Of a stretch of DNA of 64,000 nt, positions 1-9,382 are shown piece after piece. Below the pieces are notes generated by a model that was not told the DNA's origin, did not search any database, and saw only the letters and a program-made list of their open reading frames with translations. The stretch covers positions 1 to 64,000 of the forward strand of contig NZ_LRFG02000003.1 in NCBI RefSeq assembly GCF_001641755.2. The letters are read 5' to 3'. The first letter of the stretch is position 1. Each line of letters starts with the position of its first letter. The DNA is from Microbulbifer flavimaris. Its GTDB lineage: Bacteria; Pseudomonadota; Gammaproteobacteria; Pseudomonadales; Cellvibrionaceae. The position numbers were made by a program, and so were the translations under genes.

Positions 1-108
1 CTCCGCGACAAGCCTTTTTTGCAGGCTTTTTACAGTGCTGGATGCGATGCCCGAAAGCGTCTGATCCAACCCTGCGGGACTAGCGGAAGCCCCTTCGAAG
101 TGGCGCGC

Positions 109-136
109 ATTATAGCGACCTCTTCGACCTTGACAA
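109..136 (-). promoter_or_regulatory. rRNA-type promoter, downstream of the tandem pair
   Basis: Read on the minus strand, TTGTCA (131-136) and TATAAT (109-114) are 16 bp apart. They are followed by a G+C-only discriminator (GCGCGCC) and preceded by an A/T-rich block (about 140-172) that could be an UP element. This architecture is typical of stringently controlled rRNA promoters. It points out of the window to the left, the position where related genomes have a 16S rRNA gene after tyrS. The rRNA itself is not in the window. Confidence 0.75.
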
Positions 137-218
137 GCTCTTTCGCGAAGAAATTTTCTTAAGAAAATCAATCACTTGGAGCCGCCTCCTCCCTGCCGTT
201 CAAGCAGCGAGGGCGCGA

Positions 219-248
219 ACTATACGGGCCCGATGGGGGACCTTGCAA
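219..248 (-). promoter_or_regulatory. rRNA-type promoter, upstream of the tandem pair
   Basis: On the minus strand, TTGCAA (243-248) and TATAGT (219-224) are separated by 18 bp. A discriminator beginning TCGCGCCC follows. The sequence upstream (about 249-290) is rich in A/T runs and would serve as an UP element. It lies about 60 bp after the tyrS stop and in the same direction as the promoter at 109-136, so the two make a tandem pair. Bases 1-108 hold only leader-like sequence, including a short AAGCCT/AGGCTT hairpin at 10-28. Confidence 0.65.
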
Positions 249-308
249 GGCTTTTATGACAAAACTGTAAAAAAGATTTTTGCAGCCGAAAATTCACCAA
301 AAAGGCAA

Positions 309-1613
309 TCAAATTGGCAGCACAAACAGGTGGTACTTCTTCTTACCCAGGCGAACAATAAAGTAGCGCTCGTGCAGGGCCCGGCCTGGGGCAAAGACAC
401 CCTTGGGCTCACTATTGCTCTCGGCGCCGATCGCCTCACCATTAACCAATACCGCCTTGCGGCCAAGTGCATCCTTCACCGGCTTACCCGAGGGCGCCAT
501 ACCGGCATCCACCAAGACATTGATCAGGCTCTGGTCACCAAAGTCGGCAGGCAACTCTGAACTGGGCAGGCCATCCTGACGCAGCTGCTCCAGGTCGCCA
601 GCAGATAACTCAGCGATATCCCCGGAGAAGAGCGCGCGGGAGATGCGCTCCGCTGCTGCCAGACCTTCTTCACCGTGCACTTCCCGGGTTACTTCGCGGG
701 CCAGAATACCCTGCGCTTCCGGCTTGCCCGCTCGCTCGGCATCGGCGCGCTCAATAGCGTCAATCTCGTCAACGCTCAGGAAGGTGAAATAGCGCAGGAA
801 CTTGTAGGCATCCGCGTCGGCGGTATTGAGCCAGAACTGGTAGAAGGCGTAGGGAGACGTGCGCTTCGGGTCCAGCCAGATGGTGCCACTTTCGGTCTTA
901 CCGAACTTGGTGCCATCCGCCTTTGTGACCAGAGGCAGTGTCAGGCCAAATACCTTACCCCGGTGCTGGCGCCGGGTCAGGTCCACGCCGCCGGTAATGT
1001 TGCCCCACTGGTCCGAGCCTCCGATCTGCAGGGTACAGTTCTCCCGCTGATACAGCTCGGAGAAGTCCATGGACTGCAGCAGCATGTAGCTGAACTCGGT
1101 AAAGGAGATCCCCTCACCCTCGCGCTGGATACGCTGTTTGACGGACTCCTTATTCACCATATTGTTGACGGAGAAATGTTTTCCTACGTCTCGCAGGAAA
1201 TCGAGCACATTGAGGTCTCGGGTCCAATCCAGATTATTGGCAACTGCGGCACTATTTTCGCCACAATCGAAATCGATGAACTGGGAAACCTGGGCGCGAA
1301 TCTTATCCACCCAGCCAGCCACGACGTCCGGCGTGTTGAGGCTACGCTCCTGAGCCTTGAAGGAAGGGTCGCCAATAAGGCCGGTTGCGCCGCCAACCAG
1401 AGCAATCGGACGATGCCCTGCCGCCTGAAACCTCTTCAAGGTCAGCAGGGGTACTAGACTGCCTATGTGAAGGGAATCGGCGGTCGGATCGAAGCCGCAA
1501 TAAAGGGTGCGGGAATGCGCCAGATGCTCGGTCAATTCCCCATCTCCCGTGGCCTGATTGATCAGTCCTCGGCGGTCCAAATCTTTCAGCAGTGTCGTGT
1601 CGACCCCGGCCAT
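309..1613 (-). CDS. tyrS: tyrosyl-tRNA synthetase
   Basis: Class I aminoacyl-tRNA synthetase that charges tRNA-Tyr in the cytoplasm. The 434-residue product has the HIGH-type signature as HIGS at residues 49-52 and the KMSKS-type loop as KFGKT near residue 237. A C-terminal S4-like RNA-binding domain covers roughly residues 360-434 and includes VLVNGEAI. The length matches the bacterial TyrS family (about 420-430). The ATG is preceded by GAGGGG at a good distance. It is divergent from the M23 peptidase gene, and an rRNA-type promoter pair lies just beyond its stop. That reproduces the peptidase-tyrS-rRNA order known from pseudomonads. Confidence 0.97.
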   Translation of the reverse strand: MAGVDTTLLKDLDRRGLINQATGDGELTEHLAHSRTLYCGFDPTADSLHIGSLVPLLTLKRFQAAGHRPIALVGGATGLIGDPSFKAQERSLNTPDVVAGWVDKIRAQVSQFIDFDCGENSAAVANNLDWTRDLNVLDFLRDVGKHFSVNNMVNKESVKQRIQREGEGISFTEFSYMLLQSMDFSELYQRENCTLQIGGSDQWGNITGGVDLTRRQHRGKVFGLTLPLVTKADGTKFGKTESGTIWLDPKRTSPYAFYQFWLNTADADAYKFLRYFTFLSVDEIDAIERADAERAGKPEAQGILAREVTREVHGEEGLAAAERISRALFSGDIAELSAGDLEQLRQDGLPSSELPADFGDQSLINVLVDAGMAPSGKPVKDALGRKAVLVNGEAIGAESNSEPKGVFAPGRALHERYFIVRLGKKKYHLFVLPI

Positions 1614-1891
1614 TGTTTCCCCTCAGTGCAGTATATGGCTATAGGTGCCGCCGGCTGGCGGCAAAGAGGGCTGCAACATTACCGAATACGCCGGTAAATA
1701 CAAGCAGCCCACATCCGCAGCCAAACCCGGTCAGGAGACAGTGCAGAGGAACCAAACCATGGAAAGGCAGGTCAATTACCCCGTGAATGCCGGCAGAAAT
1801 TTTGCTATAAAGCCCACTCGGTGTTCGTTTTTTAGTCACAGCAAATGCCGTACACCGATAAAAAGTAATACCAGCGCCACCTGTTAAGACC

Positions 1892-3286
1892 ATGGATAAT
1901 CTATCTACACCGACGCCCAAGCGCCTGTTCGGCGCGCTGCGCCAGCATTTTCCCCGCACCCATGCACTCGCGGCAGGCGCCGCCAGTTTTGCTCTGGTGC
2001 TCGCCATGCTCGTGCCGACCCCACAGGTGGAGGCCAAACGACTGCCTCTGCCGGTAAACCTCTCCACACCTGAGGATCCGGTGGTCATCGCTGCCGATTC
2101 TGCACTGGTGGCTCCGGAGGCGGGTCCGGCCGTCATCGCTCAAGAGACCGCAACAATTGAGCAAAAGGACCTGGAGGTTCGCAACGGCGATACCCTGTCC
2201 GATCTCTTCAAGCGCGCCGGAGTCGATGCTGCTGAGATGTACAAGCTTCTCCACAGTGGTGACGAAGCGCGCGGACTGGCCCGCCTGACGCCCGGAGAGA
2301 AACTCACCTTCCACGTCAATGCCGACGGCTCCCTGCAAAGCCTGGAACTGCACCGGGACCGCCTGAACCTGGTGGCATTTACCCGTGAAGCCAGCGGCAC
2401 CTTCAAGCATGCACTGCACCAGCGAGAGGCCGATAGCTATACCGCTTATCGCGAGGCGGAAATTGACAGTTCTCTCTTTATGGCTGGCAGCGAGGCCGGC
2501 CTCAGCCATGACCTGATTATGGAAATGGCGCAGGTGTTTAGTTCCGACATCGACTTCGCCCTAGACATTCGCAAAGGCGATCGCTTCAGCGTTATGTTTG
2601 AGGAGGAGTTCCTCGATGGCGAAAAGATTGGCAATGGTCCTATCCAGGCTGTCACCTTCGTCAATCAGGGCAAGAGCTTCAGCGCCGTGCGCTACGTGGA
2701 CGCCAATGGTGATGCGAGCTACTACACGCCCGACGGCCGGAGCATGCGCAAGGCATTCATCCGTACCCCCGTGGACATCGGCCGCATCAGCTCGCACTTC
2801 AACCCGCGCCGTTTACACCCCATTTTCAAAACCCGCCGCCCGCACAATGGCACCGACTATGCGGCACCGCGCGGCACACCTGTCTACGCGGCAGGCAGCG
2901 GCCGGGTGATCAAGGCCGGTTACAGCAAGGCAAATGGTAATTACGTCTTTATCAAGCACGGTGAACGCTATGTCACCCGCTACCTGCATCTGCACAAGCG
3001 CAAGGTCAAACAGGGCCAGCGCGTGAAGCAGCGCCAGGTCATTGGTACCGTCGGCGCCACCGGCTATGCCACTGGTCCGCATCTGCACTACGAGTTCCTC
3101 GTGGACGGCAGTCATCGCAACCCGGCCACGATTGTGCGCAAGCTGCCCAAGGCCAAGTCCATTCCAGCGGCTGAGATGGAGCGCTTCCAGGCCCAGACAC
3201 AACCGCTCCTGGCCAAGCTCGAGAGTTACGAGCAGCCGGCCCTGGCTCAGCGTGGCGAGCCCGAGGACAGCCAGGGAGTCAACTAA
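1892..3286 (+). CDS. M23-family peptidoglycan DD-endopeptidase (MepM-like)
   Basis: Predicted envelope zinc endopeptidase that cuts peptide crosslinks in murein. There is a cytoplasmic basic N-terminus and one hydrophobic segment at about residues 25-45 (signal anchor or signal peptide). A LysM/OapA-like module (DTLSDLFKRAGV) lies at about 100-150. The M23 catalytic domain is at about 300-420. Its zinc ligands are visible as HNGTD (H318, D322) and the HLH motif near residues 397-399. A basic linker and a Gln/Pro-rich tail follow. The divergent 278-bp spacer to tyrS contains a TATAAA at 1806-1811, but no convincing -35 box. anmK follows on the same strand, which groups two murein-turnover genes. 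Confidence 0.92.
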   Translation: MDNLSTPTPKRLFGALRQHFPRTHALAAGAASFALVLAMLVPTPQVEAKRLPLPVNLSTPEDPVVIAADSALVAPEAGPAVIAQETATIEQKDLEVRNGDTLSDLFKRAGVDAAEMYKLLHSGDEARGLARLTPGEKLTFHVNADGSLQSLELHRDRLNLVAFTREASGTFKHALHQREADSYTAYREAEIDSSLFMAGSEAGLSHDLIMEMAQVFSSDIDFALDIRKGDRFSVMFEEEFLDGEKIGNGPIQAVTFVNQGKSFSAVRYVDANGDASYYTPDGRSMRKAFIRTPVDIGRISSHFNPRRLHPIFKTRRPHNGTDYAAPRGTPVYAAGSGRVIKAGYSKANGNYVFIKHGERYVTRYLHLHKRKVKQGQRVKQRQVIGTVGATGYATGPHLHYEFLVDGSHRNPATIVRKLPKAKSIPAAEMERFQAQTQPLLAKLESYEQPALAQRGEPEDSQGVN

Positions 3287-3297
3287 ACGTCCCTGCG

Positions 3298-3321
3298 TGC
3301 GCCGGCATTCCTGCCGGCGCA
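3298..3321 (+). terminator. hairpin between the M23 peptidase and anmK
   Basis: A perfect 10-bp stem, TGCGCCGGCA (3298-3307) with TGCCGGCGCA (3312-3321), closes a TTCC tetraloop 11 bp after the peptidase stop. Only a short pyrimidine run (CCTTTCCC) follows. It could be a weak terminator or a stem that stabilises the mRNA end. Confidence 0.4.
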
Positions 3322-3412
3322 TGGCCTTTCCCGGCCGGTACATTCGCCGCGCCGTCCCGCCCCCAAACAAGAAAAAACGAGCACTGATAGCTCACAGGTT
3401 TAGGAAGCGCGA

Positions 3413-4522
3413 ATGTCTGAGCTCTACATCGGCCTGATGTCCGGCACCAGTGTCGATTCCATCGACGCCGTTCTGGTGGAATTTGAAGGCGCTTCCCCGC
3501 TCCGGACACGAATCCTCGCAGCCATTGGCCACCCCATCGCCGCTACCATGCGCGAAGCCATTCTCGCCCTCTGTGCCCCGGGCCCGTCGGAGCTGGACCG
3601 GGCCGGGCAGCTGGACCGGCAACTGGGTGAGGCTTTTGCAGATGCCGTCACCACCCTGCTCGACAAGGCCTCGATCGGGCCCGGCGAGATCAAGGCCATT
3701 GGCAGCCACGGCCAGACTGTACGACATCGCCCTCCCGGCAGCGTCGCGGTGCCCTTCTCCATGCAACTGGGCGACCCCAATACCATCGCCACACTTACGG
3801 GTATCACCACGGTAGCGGACTTCCGTCGCAGGGATATGGTGCTGGGCGGCCAGGGGGCACCACTGATGCCAGCGTTCCACCAAGCGGCCTTTGCCACCAG
3901 CAGTGACCGGGCCGTGGTAAATATCGGCGGCATGGCCAATATCACCGAACTCAGCGCGGATGGCAGCGTGCGCGGCTACGATACCGGGCCCGGCAACGCA
4001 CTCCTGGATTACTGGGTTGAGCTACATCAGGACCAGCCGTTTGATCGCGACGGCGCCTGGGCGGCCAGTGGGCGGGTACATCCAGCACTGCTCGAGCGAC
4101 TGATGGCCGACCCCTACTTTGCCGCCAAAGCCCCCAAAAGCACTGGCCGGGAAACCTTCAACCCCAGCTGGCTGGAGCGGGCTATTGCCGGGCTGCACCT
4201 GTCGCCAGCGGACGTTCAGGCCACCCTGTCCGAGGTCACGGCAGCCAGCATCGCCGATGCGGTCAATGCTTTCACCAATGGCGGGGAGCTGCTGATTTGC
4301 GGCGGCGGGGCGAGAAACCTGGACTTGATGCAGCGTCTACAGCGACGCCTGCCCACCTGGTCAATTGCCGATACCGGCAAATACGGTATCGACGCGGATT
4401 GGCTGGAAGCGGTGGGTTTTGCCTGGCTCGCGCACCAGACGCTGCATGGATTGCCCGGCAACTGCCCCGGGGTAACCGGTGCAAGTCGCAACACGGTCCT
4501 CGGTGGTATCTACCCGGCTTGA
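3413..4522 (+). CDS. anmK: anhydro-N-acetylmuramic acid kinase
   Basis: AnmK opens and phosphorylates 1,6-anhydro-MurNAc, released by lytic transglycosylases, to MurNAc-6-phosphate using ATP. The 369-residue protein carries the N-terminal nucleotide motif GLMSGTSVDSIDAVL (about 7-21). SHGQTVRH lies near residue 98, GGMANIT near 171, YDTGPGN near 190 and CGGGARN near 297, all hallmarks of the family. AGGA lies about 8 bp before the ATG. In pseudomonads the product enters the MupP-AmgK-MurU recycling route. amgK and murU are both present at 42638-44418, so this strain probably recycles MurNAc anabolically. No mupP is visible in the window. Confidence 0.96.
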   Translation: MSELYIGLMSGTSVDSIDAVLVEFEGASPLRTRILAAIGHPIAATMREAILALCAPGPSELDRAGQLDRQLGEAFADAVTTLLDKASIGPGEIKAIGSHGQTVRHRPPGSVAVPFSMQLGDPNTIATLTGITTVADFRRRDMVLGGQGAPLMPAFHQAAFATSSDRAVVNIGGMANITELSADGSVRGYDTGPGNALLDYWVELHQDQPFDRDGAWAASGRVHPALLERLMADPYFAAKAPKSTGRETFNPSWLERAIAGLHLSPADVQATLSEVTAASIADAVNAFTNGGELLICGGGARNLDLMQRLQRRLPTWSIADTGKYGIDADWLEAVGFAWLAHQTLHGLPGNCPGVTGASRNTVLGGIYPA

Positions 4523-4580
4523 GAAGTGAAATGCCTCAGGGAAAGCAGGCCGCGCCTGCAACCCGGGGAGTCTGCCGGGC

Positions 4581-4599
4581 GGAGGCAGGCCTGGCCTCC
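4581..4599. terminator. possible hairpin between convergent anmK and erpA
   Basis: A short inverted repeat GGAGGC (4581-4586) and GCCTCC (4594-4599) with a 7-base loop lies in the 80-bp convergent spacer, immediately beside the erpA stop. There is no U-tract on either strand, so termination is only a weak suggestion. Confidence 0.25.
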
Positions 4600-4602
4600 G
4601 GC

Positions 4603-4956
4603 TCAGATCGAGAAGGAGGAACCACAACCGCAAGTGGAAGAGGCGTTGGGGTTTTGCACCACAAAACGGGACCCACTCAGCCCCTCTTCGTAGTCCACAC
4701 TCGCACCCACCAGATACGGATAGCTCATGGCATCAACGAGCACCTGGATACCGTCTTTCTCCACGATGGCGTCGTCCTCCGCCACCAGCTCGTCAAAAGT
4801 AAAGCCATACTGAAAACCGGAACAGCCACCGCCGGTCACGAAGACGCGCAGCTTCAGCTCCGGATTGCCCTCATCCTCCAGCAGGCTCTTGACCTTGGCC
4901 ACGGCACGCTCGGTCACCATGACTGGTTCGGGGGAAAAGGATACAGCTTCAGACAT
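4603..4956 (-). CDS. erpA: A-type iron-sulfur cluster insertion protein ErpA
   Basis: A-type carrier that delivers Fe-S clusters to apoproteins such as the isoprenoid-pathway enzyme IspG. The 117-residue protein has the HesB/IscA fold sequence with the three conserved cysteines: GGGCSG in mid-protein (about residue 45) and CGCG close to the C-terminus. A short N-terminal extension ([12 protein letters not shown]) precedes the core. It is the last gene of the minus-strand run argC, membrane protein, bactofilin, erpA and is convergent with anmK. That matches pseudomonad gene order. Confidence 0.95.
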   Translation of the reverse strand: MSEAVSFSPEPVMVTERAVAKVKSLLEDEGNPELKLRVFVTGGGCSGFQYGFTFDELVAEDDAIVEKDGIQVLVDAMSYPYLVGASVDYEEGLSGSRFVVQNPNASSTCGCGSSFSI

Positions 4957-5061
4957 AGATTTATCTCGGTATTTGGGGCGAAAGGCGCCCTCTCCGGTAG
5001 TATATCGAGGGCGGCCTCAAGGCCGTCATCTTGCTAAAACCGACCGGAGCAGTCAAGTATT

Positions 5062-5084
5062 CGGGGCCGGCGGGAGCGGCCCCG
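5062..5084 (-). terminator. possible hairpin after the bactofilin gene
   Basis: A G+C-rich inverted repeat, CGGGGCCG (5062-5069) with CGGCCCCG (5077-5084), lies just past the bactofilin stop in the 138-bp spacer to erpA. The downstream sequence on the minus strand (AATACTTGAC) has no real U-run. It could be an attenuating stem or a weak terminator. Confidence 0.3.
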
Positions 5085-5094
5085 GCAGGAGGGG

Positions 5095-5535
5095 TCACTC
5101 GACTTCGGCGACAGCTTCTTCTGCATGCTCCAGCAGGCGAGTCTCACCCGTGGAATCGAGATCGATATTGGAGACCAGGGAACCGTTGACCTGGGCACCT
5201 TTGACCATTTCGATCAGCTTGTAGTGGACATTGCCCTCAACCATTGCCTTGGAGGAGAGTTCCAGGTGACGGGCAGCGAAGACGTCACCTTTGACGGTGC
5301 CGTTGATGACCACGTGCGGGACACGAATCTCGCCCTCAACCTCGCCGCCGTCGACGATCTGCAGACGCGCATCGCTGTCGCTGTGTGCGCTGACATTACC
5401 GGTCACCTTGCCCTCAATCACCAGGTTGCCGCGAAAATGCAGATCACCGGTAACCTCGGTCTGGCGGGCGATCAGTGTTGTGTGGTTGCTTCCGGAGCTC
5501 GCCATAACTGTAGCCTTCTCTTTTTTTCTCAACAT
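5095..5535 (-). CDS. bactofilin (polymer-forming cytoskeletal protein)
   Basis: Bactofilins self-assemble without nucleotide into filaments through a right-handed beta-helix and commonly organise local peptidoglycan synthesis. The 146-residue product has the characteristic repeating pattern of short beta strands with regularly spaced Gly/Val (for example VTGDLHFRGNLVIEG and VEGEIRVPHVVINGTVKGDV) across about residues 25-120. Short unstructured tails flank it, and the C-terminal one is acidic. The start is ambiguous. The first ATG gives the Lys-rich MLRKKEKA start usual in the family, but an internal ATG at 5505 has the better ribosome site (GAGAAGG). It follows the coiled-coil membrane protein gene by 36 bp. 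Confidence 0.88.
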   Translation of the reverse strand: MLRKKEKATVMASSGSNHTTLIARQTEVTGDLHFRGNLVIEGKVTGNVSAHSDSDARLQIVDGGEVEGEIRVPHVVINGTVKGDVFAARHLELSSKAMVEGNVHYKLIEMVKGAQVNGSLVSNIDLDSTGETRLLEHAEEAVAEVE

Positions 5536-5571
5536 AATTCAGTCAAAACCTCATTGTTCAGCGCCAGGTGA

Positions 5572-6315
5572 CTAACTCTTCTGAACCAGCCAGCCATAGC
5601 GCTGATCGATATTGAAACCCCCGCGGCCGCTGGATTTCAGCGACAGCTCCACACCCTCGGGCTCGAAACCCTCGGGCAACTGTAGCTCGCCTTCAATATT
5701 TTGAAAGTACTTGAAGCGCAGAGGTATCTTTTCGCTGTCCACCTGGGGCGAGAGTGCACTCAGGGGGTAGCGTTTTGGCTGTCCATCCTGACTGCCCACC
5801 ACGGTGAAGGTCGCCTGACCGGTCACCAGGTTGTGTCGCGTCGCCGACTGCTGCACCAGCAACTTGTACTGGTAGCTGCGGGATTCGGCGGCCTGCGAGA
5901 TACTGAATCGACCGATGGACACGCCCTCGCTGCCATCGGCTGGAGCCATCAGGCCCCGGTAAAAGGAAATCTCCTGCTTGAGCTCCGCAATGCGGTTCTC
6001 TTTTTCCACCAGCTCGCTGCGGACATTTTCACTGGCTTTTTCGCCGATGGTGAGGGACTGCTCGGCGGTCGTGGCGCGCAGGCGCAGGGCCTCGTTTTCC
6101 TTCTGCAGCTTTTCCAGCTCTTGTAGAGCGCGCTCATGGGCCAGGCTCTTGCGGTCCAGATTGCCACGCAGGTGGTGTTGCCCCGCGTAATAGCCCGCCG
6201 CGGAGGTGGCGAGCACCAGCAGCGCAACCCCCAGGACCGACAGGGGCCCGGAAAACGGCCGGTGGGGGACCACCTTCATACGGTACTGCTTGCTGCCTTT
6301 GACTTTGCGCGCCAT
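5572..6315 (-). CDS. single-pass membrane protein with coiled coil (DUF6776-like)
   Basis: I recognise this as the conserved protein usually encoded between argC and a bactofilin in pseudomonads and relatives. Its function is not established. The 247 residues comprise a basic N-terminus, one transmembrane helix at about 24-45, a heptad-rich coiled coil at about 55-120 (LQELEKLQKENEALRLRA) and a C-terminal beta-rich periplasmic domain at about 125-247. The layout resembles divisome or elongasome scaffolds such as FtsL/MreC-type proteins, but that is only a topological analogy. Tight linkage to the bactofilin suggests a joint envelope-morphogenesis role. Confidence 0.8.
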   Translation of the reverse strand: MARKVKGSKQYRMKVVPHRPFSGPLSVLGVALLVLATSAAGYYAGQHHLRGNLDRKSLAHERALQELEKLQKENEALRLRATTAEQSLTIGEKASENVRSELVEKENRIAELKQEISFYRGLMAPADGSEGVSIGRFSISQAAESRSYQYKLLVQQSATRHNLVTGQATFTVVGSQDGQPKRYPLSALSPQVDSEKIPLRFKYFQNIEGELQLPEGFEPEGVELSLKSSGRGGFNIDQRYGWLVQKS

Positions 6316-6370
6316 GAATTCCGCTGTGCTGTTAGTAAACTGATGATTAGTGTGGATTAAGCTGCCGATT

Positions 6371-7417
6371 CTAAGGCAGCAGCGCCGGGCTCTCCAGCCC
6401 CAGGGTTTCCTCCCAGCCGAACATGATGTTCATATTCTGCAGCGCCTGGGCCGATGCCCCTTTGGCCAGGTTGTCGATCACCGACAGGACCACCAATGTA
6501 TCCCCATCCTGCGGCCGGTGCAGCGAAACACGGCACAGATTGGTTCCGCGCACACTGCGCGTCTGCGGGTGACTCTCCGGTGGCATCACATCGACGAACG
6601 GCTCGTCCCGGTAGCGCTCCTCGAACAGTGCCTGTGCAGACTCGAGGGTCTGGCCCGGTTTCAGACGGGCATACAGCGTGGCATGAATACCGCGCACCAT
6701 TGGCAGCAGGTGCGGCACAAAGGTCAGGCTGGCGGGCTCACTGCCCTCTGGCTGGACGTTGCGCAACCCCTGCTCGATCTCAGGCAGGTGCCGGTGACCA
6801 CCGGCGGCATAAGCGCGAAAGTTATCGCTGTTTTCAGCGAACAGCAGCTCGGTCTTGCCCTGCCGGCCTGCGCCACTGGCACCACTGGCAGCATTGGCAA
6901 TCAACCCGGAGGGCTCAATCGCACCGGATTCCAACAGTGGAATCCAGCCCAGCTGAATGGCGGTGGGATAGCAACCCGGACAGGCCACCAGTTGTGCGCC
7001 AGCGATTTCCTGCCGATGCACCTCGGGCAGGCCATAGACAGCCTCGGCAGCCACCGCGGGCGCGGCGTGCAACTGCCCGTACCAGCGCTCCCAGGCGGGG
7101 ATATCCTTGATGCGGAAATCGGCAGACAGGTCGATCACGCGCACGCCCCGCCGGACAAGTTCCGGTACCTGCGCCTGCGCAACACCATGGGGAGTGGCAA
7201 AGAACACCAGGTCGGCGCCAGCGAGCACCTCTATGTCAGGCTCGCTGAAAGTCAGGTCACTGTGCCCGCGAAGGTTGGGAAACAGCTCCGCAACCGGCGT
7301 TCCGGCCAGAGTCCGGGAGGTGATCGCTGCAATTTGCACCTGCGGATGCCCGGTCAGCAGCCGCAACAGTTCCACCCCCGTGTAGCCGGTCCCCCCGACA
7401 ATTGCTACCTTGATCAC
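6371..7417 (-). CDS. argC: N-acetyl-gamma-glutamyl-phosphate reductase
   Basis: NADPH-dependent reduction of N-acetyl-glutamyl-5-phosphate to the semialdehyde, the third step of arginine biosynthesis. The Rossmann motif [14 protein letters not shown] lies at about residues 8-21. The active-site cysteine is in [10 protein letters not shown] near residue 148. HRHLPEIEQ and [10 protein letters not shown] are further family signatures. The reading frame is open far upstream, but homology begins at [10 protein letters not shown] place the start at the GTG at 7415-7417, preceded by AGGAGT about 10 bp away. This gives 348 residues, the normal ArgC length. It is divergent from the CLC gene across 115 bp. 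Confidence 0.95.
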   Translation of the reverse strand: MIKVAIVGGTGYTGVELLRLLTGHPQVQIAAITSRTLAGTPVAELFPNLRGHSDLTFSEPDIEVLAGADLVFFATPHGVAQAQVPELVRRGVRVIDLSADFRIKDIPAWERWYGQLHAAPAVAAEAVYGLPEVHRQEIAGAQLVACPGCYPTAIQLGWIPLLESGAIEPSGLIANAASGASGAGRQGKTELLFAENSDNFRAYAAGGHRHLPEIEQGLRNVQPEGSEPASLTFVPHLLPMVRGIHATLYARLKPGQTLESAQALFEERYRDEPFVDVMPPESHPQTRSVRGTNLCRVSLHRPQDGDTLVVLSVIDNLAKGASAQALQNMNIMFGWEETLGLESPALLP

Positions 7418-7532
7418 CTTTCCAGTCACTCCTGTGCTCAAAATGAATCCCGCCGGACGGGCCCTCTGGCCACCATCCGGATAAAATATGCGCAGCACTC
7501 TACCACAAGCCAGACGATAAACAGGACGAGCG

Positions 7533-9341
7533 TTGAAGCCAGACCCAGATTCCCGCCACAAGAAACCCGGCTCCCGCTGGCTGCGCAGCGAGCGTGGACT
7601 GGAAAAACTGCGGCTGCAGCTCTCCGCCCAGGATGCCCTGGCGCCACTGCTGGGCATGGCCCTGCTCACCGGCATTGCGGCGGGATTGGTCACTGTCGGC
7701 TTCCGCCTGCTGAGCGAATCCCCGTCGCGGATGTATCTGCCAATGCCCGACCAATTCGAGGCACTGCCGCCCATCTGGCGTTTCGGCCTCCCAGTCCTGG
7801 GCGCCCTGGTACTGGCGGCGATGTACCACCTGCTGAAACCCAGCCGTCGGCACACCGGGGTGGTGCATGTACTGGATCGGCTGCACAACCACCAAGCACA
7901 GATGCCGGCCTCCAACGCGGTCTTGCAGTTCCTGGCCGGCTCAGTGGCACTGCTCAGCGGTCAGTCGGTAGGGCGGGAGGGCCCGGCGGTGCACCTGGGC
8001 GCCGCCAGCGGCAGTCTGCTCGCCCGACAACTGAAACTGCCCAATAATTCGGTCCGCAGTCTGCTGGGCTGTGGGGTTGCCGCGGCCATTGCTGCCTCCT
8101 TTAACACCCCCCTGGCGGGAGTAGTGTTTGCCATGGAGGTAGTGATGCTTGAGTACTCGGTGGTGGGCTTTCTGCCGGTCATCCTTGCCGCGGTGATCGG
8201 CAGCACTGTCTCCCAGCTGGTTTTCGGTAGCGAGCCCGTCTTCACGGTTCCAGCAATCCAGCTGAATTCCCTGGCGGAAATGCCGGTGCTTTTCTTTTTC
8301 GCCATTGTGATTGGCTGCCTCGCCGGTGTGTTTATCCATATTCAGCGACGGCTGGCGCCCCTCCAGCGCAGTGCCCCGGCAGTGCGATTTCTCATTGCCG
8401 GAGTCGCCACTGGCATCATCGCAATCTGGGTCCCGGAAGTACTGGGGGCCGGCTACGACACACTGGAAAAGGCGATCCTTGGAGAGCTGGCGCTCACGGT
8501 GCTCGTCATCATAGTGGTGGCGAAGTTCGCCACTACCCTGCTGGCCAGCAGCCTCGGCATTCCTGGCGGCGTGATCGGTCCGAGCCTGTTTCTTGGCGCC
8601 TGCCTGGGGGGGATCGCCGGCGCGCTGACCAATTTATGGCTCGGGGAGGATGTCGCCAGCCCCGGCTTTTACGCCATGGTGGGCATGGCGGCGATGATGG
8701 CGGCGCTGCTGAACGCGCCCCTGGCGGCGCTGCTTGCCATCCTCGAGCTCACTTACAACCCCAATGTGCTGTTCCCAGGCATGCTGATGATTGTGGTGGC
8801 CTGTCTGGTCAGCCGGCACTTTTTCCAGACGGAGGGCATTTTCCAGGAGACGTTGCGCTCCCTCGACAAGAGCGGCACCCCCAGCTGGCGACAGCAGATG
8901 CTGAGCCGGATCGGTGTGGCCAGCGTGATGGAGCGGCGTTTCAGTATTGCGCCGCAGAAGGTCAGCGAGCAGGAGGCGAACCGGCTGATTGCACCCGGTC
9001 CACAGTGGATAGTCATCGACCTGCCCGAAGAACCGGCCCCGCAACTGCTGCGCGCGGCGGATCTCGCCAGCTTCCTGCAGCGTCTGGAAGAGGCCCGCAA
9101 ACAGGACCGGGAGGACAAAGATGAAGGTGCGGACGAACCGATAGACCTGCTGAAACTGCCCGGTGAGCGCCAGCAGTTGGCACCGCTCAACTGGCGTGCG
9201 ACCCTGCTGGAAGCACAACTGAAGCTGGAGAAGAGCGGCGCCGGCGGCCTCTACGTGCACCGCAGCCTGACACCAGCGCTGGACAACAATGTGGCGGGTA
9301 TTATCCTGCCGCTGCATATCGACAATTTTTATCGCCAATAA
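7533..9341 (+). CDS. CLC-family chloride channel/transporter
   Basis: A polytopic membrane protein of 602 residues with the CLC core at about 40-450. The gating-glutamate motif is present as GREGPAVH near residue 150, and GIPGGVIGP corresponds to the GxFxP loop. Two features are unusual. The GSGIP serine motif is replaced by HTGVVHV near residue 111. The second Glu of the IEE motif (proton glutamate 203 of E. coli ClcA) is Val in FAMEVVM, as in CLC channels. The C-terminus (about 465-602) looks like a degenerate CBS pair with an acidic insert. The start is TTG with AGGA 6 bp upstream. Transport mode is inference. Confidence 0.9.
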   Translation: MKPDPDSRHKKPGSRWLRSERGLEKLRLQLSAQDALAPLLGMALLTGIAAGLVTVGFRLLSESPSRMYLPMPDQFEALPPIWRFGLPVLGALVLAAMYHLLKPSRRHTGVVHVLDRLHNHQAQMPASNAVLQFLAGSVALLSGQSVGREGPAVHLGAASGSLLARQLKLPNNSVRSLLGCGVAAAIAASFNTPLAGVVFAMEVVMLEYSVVGFLPVILAAVIGSTVSQLVFGSEPVFTVPAIQLNSLAEMPVLFFFAIVIGCLAGVFIHIQRRLAPLQRSAPAVRFLIAGVATGIIAIWVPEVLGAGYDTLEKAILGELALTVLVIIVVAKFATTLLASSLGIPGGVIGPSLFLGACLGGIAGALTNLWLGEDVASPGFYAMVGMAAMMAALLNAPLAALLAILELTYNPNVLFPGMLMIVVACLVSRHFFQTEGIFQETLRSLDKSGTPSWRQQMLSRIGVASVMERRFSIAPQKVSEQEANRLIAPGPQWIVIDLPEEPAPQLLRAADLASFLQRLEEARKQDREDKDEGADEPIDLLKLPGERQQLAPLNWRATLLEAQLKLEKSGAGGLYVHRSLTPALDNNVAGIILPLHIDNFYRQ

Positions 9342-9382
9342 GAACTTATCGAATCAATCATTTTTAAACGGGAGGGAGCCCA

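Noticed and set aside
10-31. AAGCCT/AGGCTT hairpin with a T-run as a plus-strand terminator
   Set aside because: The stem is only 6 bp and A/T-rich, and no plus-strand gene precedes it. It more likely lies in the rRNA leader transcribed from the minus strand.
7418-7915. N-terminal extension of argC to 514 residues
   Set aside because: The extra 166 codons have no ArgC homology and overlap the oppositely oriented CLC gene. The GTG at 7417 has a ribosome site and gives the normal family length.
6350-8047. 565-residue open frame on the plus strand
   Set aside because: It covers argC in antisense and the start of the CLC gene in another frame. There is no family motif, and composition is that of a shadow frame.
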